From Paenarthrobacter nitroguajacolicus (GTDB taxonomy: Bacteria; Actinomycetota; Actinomycetes; Actinomycetales; Micrococcaceae): a stretch of 64,000 nt of DNA. The DNA lies in NCBI RefSeq assembly GCF_007786235.1, contig NZ_VNFK01000015.1:1-64000 (forward strand). The letters run 5' to 3'. Positions 16,334 through 24,193 of this stretch are shown piece after piece. A program made the position numbers and the translations under genes. The notes under the pieces are model-generated. The model was not told the DNA's origin. It did not search any database and was given only the letters and a program-made list of their open reading frames with translations. Numbering within the stretch: the first letter of the stretch is position 1; each line of letters opens with the position of its first letter.

Positions 16334-17151
16334 CAACCTTGCTCTCCACCGACGTCGAAGTTTTGGGCCTCACCGGCCGGATCTTCTGGACGGATGGAAC
16401 CCCTGCACCTGGAACCCCGGCACCTGGAACAGCTGCGCTGTTCCAAGGCACAGAGCCCGCCAGCCAGCCGGCGTACATCCTCATCCACGGCATCGGTGTT
16501 TCCCACCGGTATTTGGCCCGGCTGCATGCGAAATTGTCGGCGAGCGCACCGACGTATTCCTTGGACCTTCCGGGTTTCGGCGGGACTCCCAAGCCGAGCC
16601 GGCGACTCCAGGTGGAAGACTACGGCGCGTTCATCGCCGAGGCCCTCAAGAGCCGTGGCATCGAGTCGTATGTTCTGGTGGGGCATTCCATGGGCGTGCA
16701 GTTCGCGATCGAAGCAGCTTTGCATGGGCCGGACCGGGTCCGGCACTTGGTGCTGATGGGACCCGTTGTTGATTCCCGGCATAAGAATGTGTGGCGACAA
16801 TCGCTGGCCCTCACCCTTGACGGGCTGCTGCGGGAGAGTCCGTCGTCCAACCTGATAGTGACCACGGACTACCTTCGGTGCGGACCGCGCTGGTACCTTG
16901 CCGAGCTGCCCGTGATGATGAAGTACCCCACGGAGAAGCGGCTGGCGGGCATTGAAGTACCGGTACTGATCCTGCGTGGCAGCCGTGACCAAGTGGCGGG
17001 TCCCGAGTGGTCGCTCAAGCTTTCGAGGGCGGTGTCGCGGGGTCGTTTGGTGGAGGTCCCGGGCGTCGGCCACGTGGTCCAGCACATGCGGCCGCAGGCG
17101 GTGGCTGATGCCATCCGCAGTTTTGTCGCCGCGACAGCGCAGCAGCGCTAA
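16330..17151 (+). CDS. Alpha/beta hydrolase
   Basis: A 273-residue alpha/beta-hydrolase. The oxyanion region is YILIHGIGVSHRY (about 53-65), the nucleophile elbow GHSMGVQ has Ser at about 120, the acid is probably Asp in LRGSRDQVAGPEW, and the catalytic His is in VPGVGHVVQHM. The N-terminus has a short PAPGTPAPGT duplication, mirrored in DNA at about 16401-16430. No signal peptide, so it is cytoplasmic. The four-base overlap with the mycothiol-enzyme gene suggests a joint role, perhaps hydrolysis of an ester or thioester product. Substrate unknown. Confidence 0.88.
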   Translation: MTTLLSTDVEVLGLTGRIFWTDGTPAPGTPAPGTAALFQGTEPASQPAYILIHGIGVSHRYLARLHAKLSASAPTYSLDLPGFGGTPKPSRRLQVEDYGAFIAEALKSRGIESYVLVGHSMGVQFAIEAALHGPDRVRHLVLMGPVVDSRHKNVWRQSLALTLDGLLRESPSSNLIVTTDYLRCGPRWYLAELPVMMKYPTEKRLAGIEVPVLILRGSRDQVAGPEWSLKLSRAVSRGRLVEVPGVGHVVQHMRPQAVADAIRSFVAATAQQR

Positions 17152-17237
17152 GCAGAGAAGCACGACGCCGGTTGGGTGGTGTGGGTGCCCTTGTTGCGTC
17201 AGCGCGTCGCGGCTAGGCTGGCCGAGCAGACGCATTA

Positions 17238-17251
17238 GTAAGTTTGCTTAC
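17238..17251. promoter_or_regulatory. GTAAG-TTTG-CTTAC inverted repeat
   Basis: A 5-bp inverted repeat ends 14 bases upstream of the DUF6480 start, within ATTAGTAAGTTTGCTTACGA. It resembles a regulator site rather than a terminator; the binding protein is unknown. Confidence 0.35.
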
Positions 17252-17265
17252 GAAAGGGCTGAAAC

Positions 17266-17541
17266 GTGACCAGTAAAGACCCGAACGAAACAGAGCAAGG
17301 ATTCGGTGCGACAGGCGCCACGGGGCCGTATGGCGCCGCGACGGGCCCCGCAGCCGACAACGGCGATGTGAACGCCGATCCGGAACTGCGCCAGGACGAG
17401 GACCAGGATCCCGCAGCCTCGGCCAACCCCGATCCCCTCGACGGAAACGTCACAGGACTGGAGCCCGGAGGCGGAGTTCCTCCGGGAGAAACCCCGCCGG
17501 CCGAAGGCAGCATGAGCAGCGACCAAGGACATGAAGAGTAG
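17266..17541 (+). CDS. DUF6480-like acidic protein
   Basis: A 91-residue acidic, probably unstructured protein starting with GTG. The segment VTGLEPGGGVPPGETPPAEG near the C-terminus is the hallmark of a small actinobacterial family (DUF6480). Members lack a known function and have no catalytic residues or membrane segments here. The N-terminal part is Gly/Ala/Asn-rich. Its stop codon directly abuts the stop of the convergent ligase gene, leaving no space for a terminator between them. Confidence 0.75.
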   Translation: MTSKDPNETEQGFGATGATGPYGAATGPAADNGDVNADPELRQDEDQDPAASANPDPLDGNVTGLEPGGGVPPGETPPAEGSMSSDQGHEE

Positions 17542-18612
17542 TTACGGCAACCTGAGGATCTCGCCGAGGTCATACTCGGCAGGCTCCTCCAACTGCGAGT
17601 AGGTGCAACTCCCGGGAGTCCGGTCCGGCCGCCACCGACGGAACTGCGTGGTGTGCCGGAACCGATCGCCCTCCATATAGTCGTAGGCCACCTCGATTAC
17701 CAGCTCGGGGCGGAGAGGCACGAACGAAAAATCCTTGCCACCGCTCCACCGACTCTGGGCGCCGGGCATCCTGGAACCCCCGGCAGCCTCGTCCTGGTTG
17801 GCCCACTCGCCCCAGGGGTGGTCACTGAGCTCCACCTGGTATGGCTCCAGCTCGGCCACCAGGCTTTCCCTCCGCGCCATGGGGAACGATGCCACCACAC
17901 CTACGTGATGAAGCCGGCCCGTCTCGTCATGGAGCCCAAGCAGCATGGACCCCACAACCTTCGCCGTCTTGTGCCAGCGGAATCCTGCCACCACGCAGTC
18001 GGCGGTCCGCTCGTGCTTGGTCTTGAACATCACCCTCTTGTTGGGTTGGTACAACCCGTCCAATGGCTTGGACAGCACCCCATCCAGGCCGGCGCCCTCG
18101 AGCTGGACAAACCATTCCTGCGCCCGCTCAAGGTCCGTCACAGCGGGAGTCACGTAGACAGGAGGTTCTGCCTTGGCGAGAGCTTTCTCCAGAAGAGCGC
18201 GCCGCTCTGAAAACGGCTTATCCATGAGGTTCTCGTCGCCCAATGCAAGGAGGTCGAAGGCGATCATGGACGCAGGGGTCTTCTCGGCAAGCATCCTGAC
18301 GCGGCTGTCGGCGGGATGGATCCGCTGCTGCAGCACCTCGAACTCCAACCTGTTGCCCTGGATCAGGACAATTTCGCCATCGATCACACACTTGTCCGGG
18401 AGGTTCTCCCGCAGGGCATCCACCACTTCCGGGAAATACCGGGTCATCGGCTTTTCGTTGCGGCTGCCCAGGACGATCTCGTCGCCGTCCTTGAAGACGA
18501 TGGTCCGGAAGCCGTCCCACTTGGGCTCGTAGTGCCCAACATCGGGGATGGCCGGAACGGACTTGGCGAGCATGGGCGAGACGGGCGGCATCACAGGCAG
18601 GTCCATAGACAA
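17542..18612 (-). CDS. ATP-dependent DNA ligase (LigC-like)
   Basis: A 356-residue ATP-dependent DNA ligase. Motif I with the AMP-accepting lysine is EPKWDGFR (Lys31). Later motifs include DGEIVLIQ (about 98-105), FDLLALGD, GVLSKPLD and the motif V-like VMFKTKHERTADCVV. After the catalytic core comes an OB-fold region ending with HTTQFRRWRPDRTP. It has no polymerase or nuclease domains, so it resembles the stand-alone LigC type of actinobacteria, implicated in a back-up repair or end-joining role, rather than LigD. No Ku gene is in the window. Monocistronic. Confidence 0.88.
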   Translation of the reverse strand: MSMDLPVMPPVSPMLAKSVPAIPDVGHYEPKWDGFRTIVFKDGDEIVLGSRNEKPMTRYFPEVVDALRENLPDKCVIDGEIVLIQGNRLEFEVLQQRIHPADSRVRMLAEKTPASMIAFDLLALGDENLMDKPFSERRALLEKALAKAEPPVYVTPAVTDLERAQEWFVQLEGAGLDGVLSKPLDGLYQPNKRVMFKTKHERTADCVVAGFRWHKTAKVVGSMLLGLHDETGRLHHVGVVASFPMARRESLVAELEPYQVELSDHPWGEWANQDEAAGGSRMPGAQSRWSGGKDFSFVPLRPELVIEVAYDYMEGDRFRHTTQFRRWRPDRTPGSCTYSQLEEPAEYDLGEILRLP

Positions 18613-18651
18613 TGTCTACCTGCCGGTGCACGCCGAAGCTAGTCTTAGGCC

Positions 18652-18882
18652 ATGGATATCTTGGCCGTGTTGGCCGCAGTACTTGGTGCGCCGGCTCTTC
18701 TCGCCGGCCTCTGGTACTGGATCACGCGGCAGAACGGCCGTGGGATTCGACGCACCGCAGCGGGTGGGATGCTCGGAATTGCAGACGAGATTTTCCGGCC
18801 GGAAACCCACCATGCGCATCAGATCCTGAAGATCCAGTACGAGCTCCCGGCTCCCGCACCGGCCCCGAAGCCTAAGCGCTAG
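18652..18882 (+). CDS. Small single-pass membrane protein
   Basis: A 76-residue protein. Residues 1-24 form one hydrophobic helix (LAVLAAVLGAPALLAGLWYW), followed by a basic patch, a central segment with GGMLGIADEIFRPETHHAHQ, and a Pro-rich basic tail ending PAPAPKPKR. Start codon context and codon use support it as a real gene, 39 bases from the divergent ligase gene. Function unknown; the tail could bind a partner at the membrane. Confidence 0.7.
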   Translation: MDILAVLAAVLGAPALLAGLWYWITRQNGRGIRRTAAGGMLGIADEIFRPETHHAHQILKIQYELPAPAPAPKPKR

Positions 18883-18912
18883 AAGCCTCTCGTTTGGGAA
18901 GAACTACCGCCC

Positions 18913-18928
18913 GTTACATTAATGTGAC
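18913..18928. promoter_or_regulatory. GTTACATTAATGTGAC inverted repeat, promoter region of riboswitch gene
   Basis: A 16-bp near-palindrome with a perfect ACATTAATGT core lies about 65 bases upstream of the riboswitch. It may be an operator of the riboswitch-controlled gene. No regulator can be named from sequence alone. Confidence 0.35.
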
Positions 18929-18989
18929 TTTACTTTCCGGCTCATGTACCGTCGTAGGGCGACCCGAATATCCGCTGGGCCGCTTCCGG

Positions 18990-19150
18990 ATTGACGCCGA
19001 GCTCTGCCGCAATCCGGGATCCGCCAGACCCGCGGCAGAGACGGGGGACCCAGAGTTCCCGGGCTTGTTTTCAAGCCCTCGGGGTGAAGCCGCCCAGGCG
19101 GCCGGACGGCCTCGTCCGAACCCGACAGCTAACCTCGAAGGCGTTGAGAG
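18990..19150 (+). promoter_or_regulatory. ydaO-yuaA (c-di-AMP) riboswitch
   Basis: The region has the primary and secondary signature of the actinobacterial c-di-AMP riboswitch. GACGCC (18993-18998) pairs with GGCGTT (19140-19145). CTCTGCCGC (19002-19010) pairs with GCGGCAGAG (19032-19040). The conserved ACGGGGGACCCA follows at 19041-19052, then a GGGCTT/AAGCCC hairpin (about 19060-19077), then GGGGTGAA at 19081-19088. The 3' block GAACCCGACAGCTAACCTCG ends at 19136. In known examples c-di-AMP binding turns expression off, often of cell-wall or osmolyte genes. The downstream gene starts ten bases after the element. Confidence 0.9.
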
Positions 19151-19159
19151 GCAACCACC

Positions 19160-20407
19160 ATGTCCCCAACCATGGATCAGCCGCGCCGCGACCAAACCGA
19201 ACGCGAGCGCCCCAAACCAACCGGACGCCGTCGGGCCCAACCCAGCGGATCCCTGACCAGCGGATCCCTGACCAGCGCGCCTGCTGAAGGCTCCGTGACG
19301 ACTCCGGACCCTTCAAGCACGACGCCGGAACCCGCCACGTCGGCCATCCCCACCATCGCGGCACCCACCACCCGCGCGGCCGCGCGTGCGGCGGAGCGAG
19401 AGCGGGCAGCCCGAGCCGTGATCGAGCCCACCGAGCCCGCAACTGCTGCGATTCCGGCCGTGGAGGCCGCGCTGGCTGCAGCCCCGGCATCGACGACCCC
19501 CGGACCTCCCACCGCGGCCATCCCGATCGTTCAGCCGGCAAGCGCCGAACCTGGCGCCGCGCACTCGGGTACCGCCGCGCACGCGGGTACCGCCGCGCAC
19601 TCGGGTACAACGGAACCCGCCACCGCAGCCATTCCCGTAGTGGCCGGCCTCGAGGACACCGCAACCCCGGGCGCCGCATCGGCCGCCTCGCCGACACGCT
19701 CCAAATCCGGCTTTGGCGGGTCATCGTTCGGCCGCGAGCCCCACACGGTTCTGCGCAAAGCCGCGTCAGTCAAGCAGATGAGCCAACGCATGGCCGTGGT
19801 TGCGGGCGCCCTGGGCCTTGTCCTGACGGCCGGAGGTCTTGGACAAGCCCTTGAGCTTCCGTTCTTTGGCCAGGAGACCCCCACCCAGGAAGCCAGCGGA
19901 AGCGGCGAAGATCGCCAGTCCGCCTCAGCGGCGCCTGCGCCCAAGGCTTCCTACGCCACGGCGTCCGCCTCCACGGGCTCTGCGACGTCGCCCTCGGCAA
20001 CGGGTTCGTCGTCATCCGAAGCCGGCCAGCCAGCCACCGTTCCTGGGGCACCTGGCGCAGTGTCGCCGTCGTCGGTTCCGACGCCCGTTGTATCGCTCGC
20101 CGACCCAGTGTGGGTACCGTCAGCGGCGCCGGCAGTGAACCCCGCTCCCGGCGTGACCACCCCGCTCCCAACCCAACCGGCTCCGGCACCCAGCGACGCG
20201 CCGTCGGACACCATCACCACGCCGCCGGCGCCCACGCCGACAACAACGCCCACAGTCACGCCAACGCCGACACCCACCCCAACACCGACGGAGACCCAGA
20301 CCTCCAAGCCGCGGCCAACTGGCAACCCCAATGCCAGCACCACGCCGCAGCCCTCGGAGAGCTCGCTGGAAGCCCTCCTTGATGCTGCCAAGAAGGCCCT
20401 GAAGTGA
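19160..20407 (+). CDS. Riboswitch-controlled Ala/Pro/Thr-rich membrane-anchored protein
   Basis: A 415-residue protein of very biased composition. Residues 1-185 are hydrophilic and repetitive: four copies of a T/A-AAIP-type unit and a HSGTAAHAGTAAHSGT run. One transmembrane helix lies at about 212-232 (MAVVAGALGLVLTAGGLGQA region), preceded by a basic patch, so the N-terminal part is probably cytoplasmic and the C-terminal part outside. Residues 240-400 are a long Ser/Thr/Pro stalk, with TPTPTPTPTPTETQT near 365-380, ending in a short helix. No enzymatic domain is visible. The c-di-AMP riboswitch just upstream and the wall-spanning stalk suggest a cell-envelope role. The ribosome site GAGAGG fits the ATG at 19160. 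Confidence 0.8.
   Translation: MSPTMDQPRRDQTERERPKPTGRRRAQPSGSLTSGSLTSAPAEGSVTTPDPSSTTPEPATSAIPTIAAPTTRAAARAAERERAARAVIEPTEPATAAIPAVEAALAAAPASTTPGPPTAAIPIVQPASAEPGAAHSGTAAHAGTAAHSGTTEPATAAIPVVAGLEDTATPGAASAASPTRSKSGFGGSSFGREPHTVLRKAASVKQMSQRMAVVAGALGLVLTAGGLGQALELPFFGQETPTQEASGSGEDRQSASAAPAPKASYATASASTGSATSPSATGSSSSEAGQPATVPGAPGAVSPSSVPTPVVSLADPVWVPSAAPAVNPAPGVTTPLPTQPAPAPSDAPSDTITTPPAPTPTTTPTVTPTPTPTPTPTETQTSKPRPTGNPNASTTPQPSESSLEALLDAAKKALK
19244..19273 (+). repeat. Two 15-bp tandem repeats inside the riboswitch-controlled gene
   Basis: AGCGGATCCCTGACC occurs twice in tandem, encoding SGSLTSGSLTS. A second cluster at about 19558-19609 repeats a GGGTACCGCCGCGCAC-type unit. Such in-frame repeats change length easily. 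Confidence 0.7.
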
Positions 20408-20528
20408 GCACGCGGCTCCCCCGCACCACCACCCACATCGGGTGGCACGGGCGCTACTGCAGCAGCAGCCGAACGGCTATGTTCCGGCGCAGGCCAGGCC
20501 GTTGGAGCTGCCAGCGGCTGAGGCGCTC

Positions 20529-21449
20529 CTAGCCGAGCAACCAGGCCACCACCAGCAGGGCTCCAACACACAGCACTGTGGTGCAGAGAATGACATCCCT
20601 TGCCATGGTCATCCCACGCCCATAGGGAGAAGCGAACAGGAAGACGTTCTGCGCCGTGGGGAGTGCGGCCATAATGACGCTGGCCAAGAGGTGCTGGCCC
20701 TCCAGCCCGAAGACAAATCGTCCCAGTAGCCACACAACCACCGGCATGCCTGCCACCTTCAACAAGGTTGCCACCACTGTCTCCACGCGCCCATCACCCT
20801 TTTGCAGCGGGGCTTTGCCTGCGAGGGACATGCCAAAGGCCAGCAGGACCATGGGCACGGCGGCTCCACCCAACATGTCAACGGGTTTCTGGACAAGCTC
20901 CGGAACTGCCCACCCGGTCATCGCCACGAGCAGCCCCAGCCCCGACGCGATGATCATGGGGTTGGAGAACGGCTGCAACAGTATTCGTTTCCAGGAGACC
21001 TTGGCGCCGCCGGCCACACCCAGGACACTGAGGTAGAAGGGCGCCATCACAAGGAGTTGAACCAGAAGGACCGGAGCCACGTGCTGGGCAGTGCCCACCG
21101 CATACAGCGAAACAGGTATGCCGATGTTGTTGGCGTTGGCATAGCTGCTGGCCATCGCACCGACTGCCGTTTCCGCGACAGGTCGCCGGAAGAACAGGAA
21201 ACTCAGCAAGCAATACAGAAGGCCAATTGCCGCTGCCGACAGAAGGGCCAGAGGAGCATCGACTCCCAGGGCAGCGCCGATGTCACTACCCGCCACCACA
21301 GTGAAGAGCAGGGCCGGATTGGTGATGTAGAACGCCGTGCGGGTGAGGGCGCCTTGGACATCCGGCGTCAGAACCTTGAAGCGCGCAGCTGAATACCCGA
21401 CCGCGATGACCACGGCAACAATGAGTATGCCGGAGACAACGCCGCCCAT
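20529..21449 (-). CDS. AEC family transporter
   Basis: A 306-residue membrane protein with about ten predicted helices, typical of the auxin efflux carrier (AEC) family. The N-terminal FYITNPALLFTVVA and the central SYANANNIGIPVSLYAVGT are the paired discontinuous-helix motifs, with the NxxNxGxP element conserved. Family members carry organic acids such as malate or malonate, or unknown substrates. It lies alone between the riboswitch gene (convergent) and the PucR regulator (same strand, 81 bases away), with which it might be coregulated. Substrate unknown. Confidence 0.88.
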   Translation of the reverse strand: MGGVVSGILIVAVVIAVGYSAARFKVLTPDVQGALTRTAFYITNPALLFTVVAGSDIGAALGVDAPLALLSAAAIGLLYCLLSFLFFRRPVAETAVGAMASSYANANNIGIPVSLYAVGTAQHVAPVLLVQLLVMAPFYLSVLGVAGGAKVSWKRILLQPFSNPMIIASGLGLLVAMTGWAVPELVQKPVDMLGGAAVPMVLLAFGMSLAGKAPLQKGDGRVETVVATLLKVAGMPVVVWLLGRFVFGLEGQHLLASVIMAALPTAQNVFLFASPYGRGMTMARDVILCTTVLCVGALLVVAWLLG

Positions 21450-21530
21450 GGTGCTCCTTCCGGGATTGTCGAGAAACCGTTTTCTCAGCGTATGCCGCGC
21501 ACCCCGGAGTGTCCATTTGAGAACCCGCAG

Positions 21531-22745
21531 TCAGATTCGGGGACGACCTGCCCAGCGCCGGGCCTTCAGGGCCGCATGCAGCTCGAGGCGGATGGCGCCA
21601 CTCAACGGATCAGCACCGATGAGTTGACGGATCCGGCCAAGCCGGTTGTAGATGCTGCTCCGGTGGAGGTGGAGTTTGGCGGCGACGTCCTGCACGGAGC
21701 CGTCATTGTCGTACAGCAACTCCAGGACGGGCAGGAGCTCGCCATTCTTGTCCTGCTCCTCCAGGGTCCGGAAATGCACGGAGCCTGTGTCGTCCCAGCC
21801 GCCGGGCGCCAGCAAGCGATCAAAGAGCTGGTAGACCCCTACCGCGCGGGTGTCCACAAGTTCGCCGAGCGGCTGGTCCACGGCGGCCGCTTGAGCAGCG
21901 ACCCTCGATTGGCGGTAAGCGCCGGACAATTGCCGGATGACGTGAAATGGTTCGCTGATGCCCAGGATCACCCTGTCCACCTTGCGACCCGCGCGTTTGG
22001 CAAGTTCCAGTTGATAGTGCACCAGCACCTGGGCATGGTCCGCCCGGCCGCCCGACTCGCGGAACAGGACCACCGAATGCGTCTCCGTCCCCGCACTGAA
22101 TAATGCAGCATTGACCCCGATGGTGGACTGCAGCGCTGCTGACCGGTGGGTCAGTGTTGCGGCGATGGGATCGACGTCGGACCTGGCGCCTTCCGGATCC
22201 AGGATGGTGACCAATTGCCACGGACCACGCCCTTGGATTTCCTTCCACCCCGCCACAGCCGCCACGGCGTTCGATTCGCCGCCGCAGGCCGACAGGAACT
22301 CCTGCTCGCGACGCCTCCTGAACTCCGATTCCGCGGTATTTGAATCCAGCAACAAGCCTGCCAACAGGTCCAGCTCGTCACGCACGCCGGGCAACTCGGC
22401 GAGGATCGCCGTCGCACTTTGCTCTTCAAGGTCCAGCTGCACCCACAAGTAGCCCACCCGGAAACCCCGCACCAGGAGCGGCACGCAGACTCGGCCCAAC
22501 ATGCCGAGTTCATCGTTGGCGGGAACGACGACGGGACGCACCGCGGTGGCGATTCCGTGGGAGAGCTGCCACGCACTGACATCGGTAGGGACGCGCTTGC
22601 TGAGGAGGAAGTTCACCCGGACGCGGTCGGCGTGGGACTGGTTGGAGCTGTAGGCAAGGAGGACGCCGTCCAGGTCTTCAAGGGACAGGCCGCGGCCAAG
22701 CTTCAATGCAACGCGTTCAACGATCTGTTCCACGTCCTGCTGCAT
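21531..22745 (-). CDS. PucR family regulator, probable activator of ald
   Basis: A 404-residue regulator of the PucR/CdaR type. The N-terminal two-thirds is a GAF-like sensory region; the C-terminus carries the helix-turn-helix DVAAKLHLHRSSIYNRLGRI at about 355-375, preceded by the family motif LLPVLELLYDNDGSVQDVA. I choose the ATG at 22745 (MQQDVEQIV). The frame continues upstream to a GTG at 22880, but that part runs through the divergent promoter and reads as non-protein sequence. It diverges from alanine dehydrogenase; in Bacillus the PucR-type AdeR activates ald in response to alanine, which suggests the same role here. Confidence 0.85.
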   Translation of the reverse strand: MQQDVEQIVERVALKLGRGLSLEDLDGVLLAYSSNQSHADRVRVNFLLSKRVPTDVSAWQLSHGIATAVRPVVVPANDELGMLGRVCVPLLVRGFRVGYLWVQLDLEEQSATAILAELPGVRDELDLLAGLLLDSNTAESEFRRRREQEFLSACGGESNAVAAVAGWKEIQGRGPWQLVTILDPEGARSDVDPIAATLTHRSAALQSTIGVNAALFSAGTETHSVVLFRESGGRADHAQVLVHYQLELAKRAGRKVDRVILGISEPFHVIRQLSGAYRQSRVAAQAAAVDQPLGELVDTRAVGVYQLFDRLLAPGGWDDTGSVHFRTLEEQDKNGELLPVLELLYDNDGSVQDVAAKLHLHRSSIYNRLGRIRQLIGADPLSGAIRLELHAALKARRWAGRPRI

Positions 22746-22782
22746 CCAGAAAGCGTACCAACAGCAGGCGACACCTGACGCT

Positions 22783-22849
22783 CCATCGGTCGACAAATGT
22801 CGAGCCGTAGCAGTGAAGTCCCTTGATTTTCCGGGGTTCCGACCGATGG
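22783..22849. promoter_or_regulatory. Paired inverted repeats in the pucR-ald promoter region
   Basis: CCATCGGTCG (22783-22792) recurs inverted as CGACCGATGG (22840-22849). Overlapping the first arm, TCGACA-AA-TGTCGA (22790-22803) is a perfect 14-bp palindrome. These are probable binding sites for the PucR protein, spaced to allow cooperative binding. A third inverted repeat, TGGGA...TCCCA, lies at about 22846-22864. Confidence 0.5.
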
Positions 22850-22954
22850 GAGATTCAAAATCCCATGTCGCCTGCCTCACAGTCGGATTTATTCTGGAAT
22901 CACAGCCCGCAGCAAATATTCGGCCGAACAGGCCGCTAACGATGGAGCCAGCAA

Positions 22955-24073
22955 ATGATCATCGGCGTCCCCAAAGAAATCAAGAACAACGAGTTCCGCG
23001 TAGCCATCACGGCCGCAGGCGTCCACGAGTTCCGCACCCACGGACACACCGTTCTGGTTGAGCGCGGCGCAGGCCTCGGCTCGGGCATCACCGACGAGGA
23101 ATACTCGATCGCCGGCGCAGAAATCGTCAACGATGCTGACGACGTCTGGGGTCGTGCGGACATGGTCATGAAGGTCAAGGAACCCATCGCGGCCGAGTAC
23201 CACCGCTTCCGCAAGGGCCTCATCCTCTTCACCTACCTGCACCTCGCCGCAGAGCCCGAGCTCACCGCCGAGCTCATCAACTCCGGCGTCACGGCCATCG
23301 CCTACGAGACCGTGCAGGAAGGCCGCACCCTTCCGCTGCTCGCCCCGATGTCAGAGGTCGCAGGCCGCCTGTCCGTCGTAGTCGGCGCTTCCTCGCTCAT
23401 GGCTCCAGCCGGCGGCAAGGGCGTCCTCCTGGGCGGCGTACCGGGCGTCCGTCCGGCCAAGGTTGTTGTCCTCGGTGCCGGCGTTGCGGGAACCAATGCC
23501 GCTGCCATGGCGCTGGGCCTCGGTGCTGATGTCACCATCATGGACATCAACATCAACCGGCTGCGCGAACTGGATGCCCTCTACCAGGGCCGCCTGAAGA
23601 CCGTTGCCTCCAACGCTTACGAGATCGAGAAGTCAGTCATCGACGCAGATCTCGTGATCGGCTCCGTCCTGATCCCGGGCGCCAAGGCTCCCAAGCTGGT
23701 CACCAACGAACTCGTCTCCCGCATGAAGCCGGGCTCGGTCCTGGTGGATATCGCTGTTGACCAGGGCGGCTGCTTCGAGGACACGCACCCCACCACCCAC
23801 CAGGAACCGACGTACAAGGTCCACAACTCGATCTTCTACTGCGTTGCCAACATGCCTGGCGCTGTTCCGAACACCTCCACGTACGCACTGACCAACGTCA
23901 CCCTGCGCTACGCCGTGGCACTGGCCAACCTGGGCGTCAAGGCCGCGTTCGACCGCGACCCCGCCCTCGCCGCCGGCCTCAACATCGCCGCCGGCCACGT
24001 GGCACACCACTCCGTTTCCGAGGCGCACAACCTGCCCCTCGTCAACGACTGGCACAGCTTGGTTTCCGCCTAG
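22955..24073 (+). CDS. ald: Alanine dehydrogenase
   Basis: A 372-residue enzyme that interconverts L-alanine and pyruvate plus ammonia with NAD. The start MIIGVPKEIKNNEFRVA is diagnostic. The catalytic pair is Lys75 (VKEP) and His96 (TYLHLA), at the positions known in the Mycobacterium tuberculosis enzyme. The Rossmann loop GAGVAGTNA is at about 174-182, and DQGGCFEDTHPTTH at about 269-282 closes the active site. It lets the cell use alanine as carbon and nitrogen source and supports redox balance under low oxygen. Single gene, divergent from a PucR regulator, closed by a strong hairpin. Confidence 0.97.
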   Translation: MIIGVPKEIKNNEFRVAITAAGVHEFRTHGHTVLVERGAGLGSGITDEEYSIAGAEIVNDADDVWGRADMVMKVKEPIAAEYHRFRKGLILFTYLHLAAEPELTAELINSGVTAIAYETVQEGRTLPLLAPMSEVAGRLSVVVGASSLMAPAGGKGVLLGGVPGVRPAKVVVLGAGVAGTNAAAMALGLGADVTIMDININRLRELDALYQGRLKTVASNAYEIEKSVIDADLVIGSVLIPGAKAPKLVTNELVSRMKPGSVLVDIAVDQGGCFEDTHPTTHQEPTYKVHNSIFYCVANMPGAVPNTSTYALTNVTLRYAVALANLGVKAAFDRDPALAAGLNIAAGHVAHHSVSEAHNLPLVNDWHSLVSA

Positions 24074-24082
24074 CCAACCAAG

Positions 24083-24131
24083 CACGACGGCGGGGTGCGG
24101 CTTCCACGCGAAGCCGCACCCCGCCGTCGTG
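24083..24131 (+). terminator. 22-bp perfect hairpin terminator after ald
   Basis: Arms 24083-24104 and 24110-24131 are exact reverse complements around a five-base loop, ten bases after the ald stop, followed by GTTTAAA. It probably also blocks read-through from the convergent sigma-factor operon. Confidence 0.85.
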
Positions 24132-24193
24132 GTTTAAAGCCCGCCGAGTTGGCACTTAATGCCAATGTTCCCGAAGAACATTGTTATTAACTG

